Assembly: GCA_910585285.1 (NCBI GenBank) | Contig: CAJUDL010000061.1 | Span: 1 to 17,530 of the forward strand | Direction: 5' to 3' | Origin: an uncultured Muribaculaceae bacterium | GTDB lineage: Bacteria; Bacteroidota; Bacteroidia; Bacteroidales; Muribaculaceae | Length of the DNA: 17,530 nucleotides | In this document: positions 1 through 4,708 of the stretch, one piece after another | How positions within the stretch are numbered: position 1 is the stretch's first letter | Layout: the number at the start of each line of letters is the position of its first letter | Position numbers and translations under genes: made by a program | The notes under the pieces: model-generated | Told to the model about the DNA's origin: nothing | The model's input: only the letters and a program-made list of their open reading frames with translations | The model's database searches: none

Positions 1-163
1 TAGCGGCATATTCAATAATCCCTTTATGATATGGGGTGGCTACCGAAAGTCTTGGCTCAAAACTCTACTGACAGTCTCCTTTCAGTTCCACCACACCCAG
101 ATGGATGGTGCGCACGCGGCCCAATTCCTTAATCTTCTGCAAAAAGAAATTGAAGAATTATAG
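1..163 (+). CDS. CatA-like acetyltransferase, C-terminal fragment (5' truncated by window edge)
   Basis: Reading from base 2, an open frame of 53 codons runs to a TAG at 161-163. It contains an HHTQMDG segment, which fits the HHxxxDG active-site motif of the chloramphenicol acetyltransferase (CatA) fold, where the second-position histidine is the general base. The usual short helix follows (AHAAQFLNLLQKEIEEL), and a strand with NPFMIWGGYRKSW precedes it, as in the last strands of CAT-like enzymes. Only about the last quarter of a normal protein of about 210 residues is visible. The family transfers acetyl from acetyl-CoA to chloramphenicol or other hydroxyl acceptors in the cytoplasm. Bacteroidota carry many CatA-like proteins of unknown substrate, so drug resistance should not be assumed. 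The family call is fairly sure; the substrate is open. Confidence 0.75.
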   Translation, partial: SGIFNNPFMIWGGYRKSWLKTLLTVSFQFHHTQMDGAHAAQFLNLLQKEIEEL

Positions 164-164
164 G

Positions 165-210
165 ATAACGCCCCCGAGGGGGGAGTAGAGGCTTCTCTCA
201 GTGGCGTTAT
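165..210. repeat. Nested inverted repeat directly behind the CatA-like gene
   Basis: ATAACGCC (165-172) is exactly complementary to GGCGTTAT (203-210). Inside lies CCCCC-GA-GGGGG (171-182) and a smaller AGAG/CTCT pair (187-198). It starts 2 nt after the CatA-like stop codon. It can fold as one long stem or as an inner GC-rich hairpin. No T-run follows on the plus strand, so an intrinsic terminator is only one option; a mobile-element end or REP-like structure is another. Confidence 0.5.
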
Positions 211-599
211 TGGTTAGTGTAGTTTCGGCCCTGTGCGCCGTTGTTTGGCTTTGCGGTGAGTATTGATTGCTTCGCAACCGCATACCGGCTTCGCCGACTA
301 ATGCTTCAATCTCACTCGCGAACGTTGTTTCTGCTCTTCGCGATAACGGCTGCGGGCTTTGTCAAAGGTTAGACCGGGATGACGGCTCAACCACAATTTG
401 AAATCATCCGGTAGGGCTGTTTCAAGAGTGAGGTCTTCATCTTGAATCTGTGCGCCACTGAAAAGACGGAGATGACAGTGTGATTCCGGCACCCGGTGAT
501 GACGGTATGACAATCGGCTCGGGCTGCTTTGGGTTAGGTTGTGACTGCCGTTGCTGTTGAGGCTGTGGCGATGGCAGGGGTTGGTTTAACTGCCCGGCA

Positions 600-615
600 A
601 AGATAATATTATCTT
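600..615. repeat. Perfect 16-bp palindrome
   Basis: AAGATAATATTATCTT equals its own reverse complement over all 16 bases. It lies in AT-rich sequence and inside the upstream frame of the remnant at 298-652. It could be a protein-binding site or a chance product of AT richness; a 16-base perfect match makes chance less likely but does not exclude it. Confidence 0.5.
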
Positions 616-620
616 GATGT

Positions 621-644
621 ATTCTCCAAATTATTTCGGAGAAT
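621..644. repeat. Inverted repeat, 7-bp arms with 10-nt spacer
   Basis: ATTCTCC (621-627) is complementary to GGAGAAT (638-644). It sits 5 bp after the palindrome at 600-615. The two together form a small cluster of dyads with no recognised gene next to them. Confidence 0.4.
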
Positions 645-868
645 GTCCGTGATTATCCGTTCTGGTTCCGTTCTTTTCCGCGAAATGTCCGCGAGAATGG
701 TCGGTAGAGTATCCCAAGTTATGCTTATAATCCTCCAAATCTATGCCTTTTGACCCACTTTCGGATTATAACGAGGTTTTAGCTTGTCATACGAACACTA
801 GCATAAAATTTAAAGCGTCATTTATAGAGCCATACTCGGTCTATATGATATAAAAGACTTGTAATGTA

Positions 869-885
869 AGCGTATATAATACGCT
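869..885. repeat. Inverted repeat, 7-bp arms with 3-nt loop
   Basis: AGCGTAT (869-875) and ATACGCT (879-885) are exact reverse complements separated by ATA. It is AT-flanked and far from any gene start. It could be an operator-like dyad or a small hairpin. Confidence 0.4.
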
Positions 886-1080
886 ATAAATTATTCAGAT
901 TTATTTATATCATTAATTCTTGAGAACCTTTATTTTACCAGTTGAGCAATTCCGGTTTTAGAAGAAAGTCCATTAGGCCAATTATAACAATTCCTTCTTT
1001 ATTAAACCGTTATGCTTACTTGTAATAAGTTGGTTAAGGTATTTGTCTCTTTTTATTTCCATGATTCTTATTTCAGATTT

Positions 1081-1096
1081 GTGGTACATGTACCAC
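1081..1096. repeat. Perfect 16-bp palindrome GTGGTACATGTACCAC
   Basis: All 16 bases are self-complementary and the sequence is of mixed composition, so chance is a weaker explanation than for the AT-only palindrome at 600-615. It lies 35 bp before the dispersed repeat copy at 1132-1185. It has the shape of a binding site for a dimeric regulator; no regulator can be assigned. Confidence 0.5.
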
Positions 1097-1131
1097 TTTT
1101 TCGGAATATGGATATTGACTGCAACTTTTTC

Positions 1132-1185
1132 TTTACCACAGATTATTCTCTATTTTCGGCATGGCGCCGATCTCGTCGGCTATCT
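1132..1185 (+). repeat. Dispersed repeat, copy A
   Basis: This 54-bp stretch aligns without gaps to 8921-8974 in the same orientation with 40 of 54 identical bases (about 74%). In one plus frame the two copies read LPQIILYFRHGADLVGYL and LPRIILFLRHNGDYIGYF; on the minus strand they read EIADEIGAMPKIENNLW and KIANVIAVMSKKENNTW. The substitutions fall equally on all three codon positions, so neither reading is clearly favoured by selection. It may be the remnant of a repeated gene end or of a non-coding element. Confidence 0.55.
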
Positions 1186-1223
1186 CTTCGGAGGAAAGCT
1201 TGATGTAGTCCTGGTGGTGTCAC

Positions 1224-1260
1224 AAAAGACTGCTAAGTCATTGCGACTTAGCAGTCTTTT
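1224..1260. terminator. Strong intrinsic terminator, probably bidirectional
   Basis: AAAAGACTGCTAAGT (1224-1238) pairs perfectly with 1246-1260 around a 7-nt loop. The arms carry four A/T at each outer end, so both strands would give a hairpin followed by U. On the minus strand it lies 15 nt behind the stop of the HxlR regulator and is its likely terminator. Confidence 0.85.
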
Positions 1261-1274
1261 ATCTAATCATACTA

Positions 1275-1652
1275 TTAATTTGTCGATGTAGCCTCAAATT
1301 TCTTCCTGTGATTCATCACTCTCTTCATATTTGTCTGTGCCCATTCTGTAAGTTGTCGAATCAATGGGAGGAGAGATTCCCCGACTTCGGTAAGCCTGTA
1401 TTCCACTTTAGGGGGAACTACCGCGTATACCTTACGGTTTATGAAGCCGTCAGCCTCCAAGGTGCGCAGGGTGGAAGACAGTACTCTCGACGACACGTCC
1501 GGAATTAACCGACTTAGTTCGTTGAACCTGACAACTCCCTGCTCTCCGATAATGAGTACGGTAAGAAGAGCCCACTTGTTTCCGAAGCGAGCAATGACAT
1601 TTCTTACAGGGCACATCTCTATTATTGAACCGGTTTCTTCTTTCTTTATCAT
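1275..1652 (-). CDS. HxlR-family winged-helix transcriptional regulator
   Basis: This 125-residue protein matches the HxlR family (HxlR, HypR, YodB type) over its whole length. The N-terminal CPVRN begins at Cys14, next comes a first helix with FGNKWALLTVLII, then the recognition region RFNELSRLIPDVSSRVLSST and the wing region with VPPKVEYRLTEVGESLLPLI. These regulators act as dimers that bind inverted repeats near their own gene. In YodB and HypR the cysteine at this N-terminal position senses quinones, diamide or hypochlorite. The gene is divergent from a SnoaL-like/cupin unit, the usual target layout. A TAACTTTG box (1679-1686, minus) and two dyads fill the shared upstream region. The perfect stem at 1224-1260 ends the transcript. 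The family call is sure; the inducer is inferred only. Confidence 0.9.
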   Translation of the reverse strand: MIKKEETGSIIEMCPVRNVIARFGNKWALLTVLIIGEQGVVRFNELSRLIPDVSSRVLSSTLRTLEADGFINRKVYAVVPPKVEYRLTEVGESLLPLIRQLTEWAQTNMKRVMNHRKKFEATSTN

Positions 1653-1678
1653 ATCTTTTAGTTACTTACTTTTAATTG

Positions 1679-1686
1679 CAAAGTTA
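1679..1686 (-). promoter_or_regulatory. Likely -7 box of the HxlR gene
   Basis: Read on the minus strand, the sequence is TAACTTTG, which fits the Bacteroidota -7 consensus TAnnTTTG. It lies 26 bp upstream of the ATG. A clear TTTG -33 element at the usual distance is not visible, so the promoter is either weak or activator-dependent. Confidence 0.6.
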
Positions 1687-1690
1687 GTAA

Positions 1691-1719
1691 TTAATCCTGA
1701 GATATCCACATCGGATTAA
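1691..1719. promoter_or_regulatory. Inverted repeat, candidate HxlR operator
   Basis: TTAATCC (1691-1697) is complementary to GGATTAA (1713-1719); the centres of the half-sites are about two helical turns apart (22 bp). It covers the -33 area of the HxlR promoter, where self-repression would work. Assignment to HxlR is an inference from position. Confidence 0.45.
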
Positions 1720-1741
1720 CAGTGTACCAATCACCTCGATA

Positions 1742-1755
1742 AATAATCAGTTATT
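1742..1755. promoter_or_regulatory. Short dyad AATAA-TCAG-TTATT in the divergent region
   Basis: AATAA (1742-1746) pairs with TTATT (1751-1755) across a 4-nt spacer. It lies between the two divergent promoters, about 75 bp upstream of the plus-strand -33 element. It is a possible second regulator site, but AT richness makes chance a real alternative. Confidence 0.3.
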
Positions 1756-1826
1756 AGTAAATTTTTTTCTCGCTGGTAATCAGTAAAACCGATAAAAAGG
1801 TTACTATGGGAGAAAAATGTAACTTC

Positions 1827-1857
1827 TTGACAAGCGGTTGATTGTATTGTAACTTTG
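1827..1857 (+). promoter_or_regulatory. Bacteroidota-type promoter for the SnoaL-like/cupin unit
   Basis: TTG (1827-1829, within TTGACA) is followed after exactly 20 nt by TAACTTTG (1850-1857). This fits the Bacteroides -33/-7 architecture. Transcription should start near 1863, giving a leader of about 20 nt before the ATG at 1886. Confidence 0.8.
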
Positions 1858-1885
1858 CGTTCAGAACAATATAAAACCAAACGAT

Positions 1886-2150
1886 ATGGACAACAAAAGC
1901 CTCAATCTCGAAGTGATGGATAAGTTCATCCGCTTCATAAACACAGGGGACATAGCCCTCGGTCAGTCTATAATCTCTCCGGATGTGGTGTTCTTCGCTC
2001 CTACATCTCCTGAACCCATGCACGGTTTTCAAAGATATACCACATGCCATGAACATCTACGAGTTTAAGGATGGTAAGATTGTCCGAGAACATGGACTTC
2101 CGGATCTCTTCTCAATGCTCGCCCAGTTAGGAGCTATCCCGACACTATAA
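1886..2150 (+). pseudogene. SnoaL-like (NTF2-fold) protein gene with internal deletion and frameshift
   Basis: The first part (1886 to about 2025) encodes LNLEVMDKFIRFINTGDIAL followed by ISPDVVFFAP and PEPMHGF, the typical start of SnoaL-like polyketide-cyclase/NTF2 proteins. The last part, in another frame (about 2035-2150), encodes AMNIYEFKDGKIVREHGLPD and ends LFSMLAQLGAIPTL, the typical end. The roughly 60 residues that normally lie between are missing, and the frame shifts at the junction; the original frame stops at 2066-2068. The pocket-forming central strands are therefore lost. Both ends and the promoter remain good, so the event looks recent. A 60-residue peptide would still be made. 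Intact relatives are small proteins of about 130 residues, often near HxlR or MarR regulators. Confidence 0.75.
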
Positions 2151-2188
2151 CATTAATGTAAAGTACAAAACTCAATAAAGTCATAAAT

Positions 2189-2638
2189 ATGAAACAGATT
2201 CAGGCAATTGAAAATGGCACGAATTTCAGTGCCGCCAACTTCGGCAGACTTGCCGACATCAAGGATTACGTTCTCGAACTCGGTCCGGAAATCAAGATTC
2301 CCGGAAAAGTATTCGGTGGTCAGGCAGTCGGGGCAACCGGCAGTGAGTTCTCATTTCAGGTGTTCGCTCCCGGACAGGAAACAGGATTCCTGCACACCCA
2401 CAAGAATCACGAGGAATTGTATTTCTTCCTCTCCGGCAAAGGCGAATTTCAGGTTGATGGCGATGTTTTCCCTATTGAGGAAGGCAGTGTGGTGCGTGTG
2501 GCTCCGGATGGTAAGCGCAGTGTGCGCAACAACGGCACAGAACCCCTTGTGATGCTATGTGTGCAGTATCGCGGCAATACATTCACTGCCGAAGACGCAA
2601 CCGATGGCAATATTCTCAATGAACCGGTAGAGTGGTAA
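2189..2638 (+). CDS. Single-domain cupin protein
   Basis: A 149-residue protein with one conserved cupin barrel at about residues 52-130. Cupin motif 1 is seen as H69-T-H71-x4-E76-x6-G83, providing two His and one Glu for metal binding. Motif 2 is G99-x6-P106-D-G108, but the fourth metal ligand (normally His in PxGxxH) is Ser111, followed by R113 and N114; metal binding may be altered, as in some other cupin subfamilies. There is no signal peptide, so it is cytoplasmic. It lies 38 nt behind the broken SnoaL-like gene and has no obvious promoter of its own, so it probably shares that transcript and HxlR control. Members of this group include small-molecule binders and dioxygenase-like enzymes; the substrate cannot be read from the sequence. 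Confidence 0.85.
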   Translation: MKQIQAIENGTNFSAANFGRLADIKDYVLELGPEIKIPGKVFGGQAVGATGSEFSFQVFAPGQETGFLHTHKNHEELYFFLSGKGEFQVDGDVFPIEEGSVVRVAPDGKRSVRNNGTEPLVMLCVQYRGNTFTAEDATDGNILNEPVEW

Positions 2639-2841
2639 ACCTAAAAGCGAAATCAACCATCAGACAATATTCCGATGCGTTGGATTTTCTTTTCAACAAT
2701 ACTGAAATAAAAGACGTGGTCGTCCGATTCAAGTCGGGAGACCACGTACTTGTTCTTGTAATCAAGGCCGACAGGACTGAAATCATTGTCTATACGACTA
2801 ACTTTTGTCGTAACGATGCCATTGAACTGTTGAAGGGTTAA
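2632..2841 (+). CDS. Small unknown protein overlapping the cupin gene
   Basis: A 69-residue frame begins with GTG at 2632, overlaps the cupin stop codon by 7 nt and ends at 2839-2841. An in-frame TGA at 2620-2622 excludes a longer version. The product shows alternating strand-like segments (VVVRFKSGDHVLVLVIKA, EIIVYTTNF) and a helical end (NDAIELLKG), which is not the composition of a random frame. I recognise no family. The overlap suggests translational coupling to the cupin. The lack of an ATG and the short length keep this tentative. Confidence 0.45.
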   Translation: MVNLKAKSTIRQYSDALDFLFNNTEIKDVVVRFKSGDHVLVLVIKADRTEIIVYTTNFCRNDAIELLKG

Positions 2842-2896
2842 GAATTGTCAAATATAAAAGAAAGATTTTTAATATTTTTGTATGGGATAGTTTGTT

Positions 2897-2904
2897 TACC
2901 TTTG
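2897..2904 (+). promoter_or_regulatory. Possible -7 box for the sigma factor operon
   Basis: TACCTTTG fits TAnnTTTG and lies about 120 bp upstream of the sigma gene. The nearest TTTG upstream (2877-2880) is only 16 nt away instead of 19-21, so the promoter is uncertain. ECF operons are often also read from a promoter recognised by their own sigma factor; I cannot identify one. Confidence 0.35.
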
Positions 2905-3022
2905 TGGTCTACAACCGGAATAACAACCTATATCTTTGGAGATTATCATTTTTTAACATTTCAGTTTCGTCGATTCTGTTTACTTTACGTCTTATTGGAT
3001 AGAAGCATCATCATAAAACTGT

Positions 3023-3523
3023 ATGTTCAAAAAGACGCGTTACAAAACAAAAAGTAAGATAATCGAGGAAAATCTCGACTATCTTGTCCGTTTTGCCTAT
3101 TATCGACTCGGCAACCATAGCGACGCCGAGGATCTTGTTTATGATGCTGTTCTGAAATTTCTAGAGAGAAATAATGAAAAAATCAAACCCGAAAGTATAA
3201 GGCTATATCTTTTTAGAATAGTCTATAATCTATGTCAGGATTATTCCCGGACTCGAAAACAAGAGATATTGCCGATTGGAGATTTTGACGTTGCGGACAA
3301 GATTGATGAGGTGCTAGATCTTGAGGATGCAGACAGAATAAACGCCATTCTTGACAGTCTTCCTTTGAGAGAAGCCGACATTATTAGGATGAATGTAATT
3401 GATGGCCTGTCGTTTGTCGAAATCAGTAATATCTTTTCCATTCCTCAGTCCACTGCTAAATCCAGATATAAATCGGGAATGGATAAATTAAGGAAACAAT
3501 ACATTAATTCTAAAAATTCATAG
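3023..3523 (+). CDS. ECF-type RNA polymerase sigma factor (sigma-70 family)
   Basis: A 166-residue protein with the two-domain layout of ECF sigma factors. Region 2 lies at about residues 12-75 (YLVRFAYYRLGNHSDAEDLV, then LYLFRIVYNLCQDYSR), binding the -10 element and core polymerase. After a short linker (about 85-103), region 4 lies at about 104-160, with a helix-turn-helix around GLSFVEISNIFSIPQSTAKS that contacts the -35 region. Sigma domains 1 and 3 are absent, as expected. The next gene starts 1 nt after its stop codon and encodes a membrane protein with the features of an anti-sigma factor, and an outer-membrane barrel gene follows. It probably redirects polymerase to this operon or a small regulon upon an envelope signal. 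The family is sure; targets are unknown. Confidence 0.93.
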   Translation: MFKKTRYKTKSKIIEENLDYLVRFAYYRLGNHSDAEDLVYDAVLKFLERNNEKIKPESIRLYLFRIVYNLCQDYSRTRKQEILPIGDFDVADKIDEVLDLEDADRINAILDSLPLREADIIRMNVIDGLSFVEISNIFSIPQSTAKSRYKSGMDKLRKQYINSKNS

Positions 3524-3524
3524 T

Positions 3525-4679
3525 ATGGATGATTATAATGAAATAAAGGAATTGTTGAAGCCGCGCCGAGATATAAAGGCTTCTGACGAATTGCGCCTTA
3601 AAGTAATCCGTGCTATGGAAAGGAAGAATAGGAAGCAGGTAGTTCGTAAATGTGTTTTCGGCGGAATCAGTCTAAGCGCGGTTGCAGCCGTTTTATTGCT
3701 TGTGCTCGTGTCTTCCGGGATGTCAGCTAAGGAATTTCTCGCCGAGGCAGTAAATGCATTCGGAGACACTGAAGAGATTGAAATGACTGTGGAAGTCAGG
3801 ACTCGCCCTCTGGAGAATTTCAGATATATAGACATAAATGAGGATTTCGTAACACATCACATATACATTTCTGAATCCGATTCGCTTATGAGATGGAGAA
3901 TCGACAAGGAAGAGCGTGTAGCAACAGGAAGCGGTGCTGACATCTACACATGGATGCCGGCTCTCAAATTAGGTTTGCACCTTCCGGAGTCCAAAGAAGC
4001 AAAGGTCTTGGGATATATGGCAACCCTACTGTCCCCCCGGAAGATACTGGAGACAGAATTGGATAATTGTATTGGTGGCAAAGGCGGTAAATATACGGTA
4101 AATAAAAGAGGTGACGATATAATTCTTACCGTTCATGCCATGCCGCAAGGAAATTTTGACAATCCTTACCTGTTGAATTCATCTATCGCCGAATCCGAAA
4201 ATATCCGGAGATATGTGATTGATGCCGGTACCAAAAGGCTTAAAAGTGCCGCCGTGAGTGTGATCTCGGATAATCGGGAAATACCGGTGCTGAAAATCAT
4301 ATCCATAAATTATGGGCAGCATAGGAACGATATCTGTCGTCTCGCCGATGGTATCCGGTATGTGGAGACAGATAACCAACCTGTCGGATTGAAAGATCTC
4401 AGTGCGGAGGAAGCGGCAACCACTATACTTAATGCCTTCACAGACTGGGATGAAGCAATTCTCAACAAAGTAATGATGAAGGAATTATCAGATTTGTCAT
4501 ACAAAGAAAAATTCAGTGGTTCAAGACTGATCTCGATAGGACATTCCTTCACATCCGGTACAGGAAATTCAATTTTCGTGCCTTACATGCTTGAACTAAG
4601 AGATGGTACAATGCAAAGACACAACATAGCCTTGCAGAAAACCGATTACGGCGGATGGATTGTGGTCGGCGGTCTTTAA
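3525..4679 (+). CDS. Probable anti-sigma factor, single-pass inner-membrane protein with large periplasmic region
   Basis: A 384-residue protein. Residues 1-42 are charged and basic near the membrane, fitting a cytoplasmic sigma-binding part. Residues 44-63 are a clear transmembrane helix (FGGISLSAVAAVLLLVLVSS). The remaining 320 residues would be periplasmic. Residues about 70-265 have alternating strands with features of LolA/RseB-like lipid-binding folds (AKEFLAEAVNAFGDTEEIEM, MRWRIDKEERVATGSG). Residues about 290-384 form a second small domain (AEEAATTILNAF, ending GGWIVVGGL) that resembles an NTF2-like fold. There is no FecR domain. The function is inferred from position between an ECF sigma gene and a barrel gene and from topology; the fold assignments are impressions, not search results. 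Confidence 0.7.
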   Translation: MDDYNEIKELLKPRRDIKASDELRLKVIRAMERKNRKQVVRKCVFGGISLSAVAAVLLLVLVSSGMSAKEFLAEAVNAFGDTEEIEMTVEVRTRPLENFRYIDINEDFVTHHIYISESDSLMRWRIDKEERVATGSGADIYTWMPALKLGLHLPESKEAKVLGYMATLLSPRKILETELDNCIGGKGGKYTVNKRGDDIILTVHAMPQGNFDNPYLLNSSIAESENIRRYVIDAGTKRLKSAAVSVISDNREIPVLKIISINYGQHRNDICRLADGIRYVETDNQPVGLKDLSAEEAATTILNAFTDWDEAILNKVMMKELSDLSYKEKFSGSRLISIGHSFTSGTGNSIFVPYMLELRDGTMQRHNIALQKTDYGGWIVVGGL

Positions 4680-4708
4680 CGAATTAATAATCAAAAAAAC
4701 ATAATTCA

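Larger units (their letters stand above)
298..652 (-). pseudogene. Frameshifted remnant of an unrecognised gene
   Basis: Two adjacent minus-strand frames look protein-like and seem to belong together. The upstream frame (about 652 down to a stop at 437-439) encodes a hydrophobic stretch (EIIWRIHQDNIIFAGQ) followed by a Pro/Gln-rich linker (QPLPSPQPQQQRQ). The downstream frame (about 470 down to the stop at 298) encodes an acidic then strongly basic tail (LPDDFKLWLSRHPGLTFDKA, ending in RYREEQKQRSRVRLKH). A one-base shift near 450-470 would join them. A Pro/Gln linker with a basic C-terminus is seen in several mobilisation proteins of Bacteroidota elements, but I do not recognise the family and make no functional call. 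The only usable start in the second frame is TTG at 513, which favours a broken gene over an intact 71-residue one. Confidence 0.3.
656..1223. other. Gene-poor AT-rich stretch with dyads
   Basis: I see no convincing gene here. Two overlapping plus-strand ORFs (1012-1203 and 1043-1291) lack a family match or a recognisable domain. What can be seen is an AGCGTAT-ATA-ATACGCT dyad (869-885), a perfect 16-bp palindrome (1081-1096) and one copy of a dispersed repeat (1132-1185). The stretch looks like decayed accessory DNA. Confidence 0.5.

Noticed and set aside
1..163. Chloramphenicol resistance call for the left-edge gene
   Set aside because: Only the C-terminal quarter is visible, and CatA-like proteins in Bacteroidota often have unknown substrates.
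1012..1291. Two overlapping plus-strand ORFs (63 and 82 codons)
   Set aside because: One runs through the 1224-1260 terminator and both lack recognisable features. Only the segment shared with 8921-8974 is of interest, and it is reported as a repeat.
2845..3057. 70-codon plus-strand ORF upstream of the sigma gene
   Set aside because: It starts at TTG, overlaps the start of the sigma gene in another frame and covers the probable leader and promoter region.
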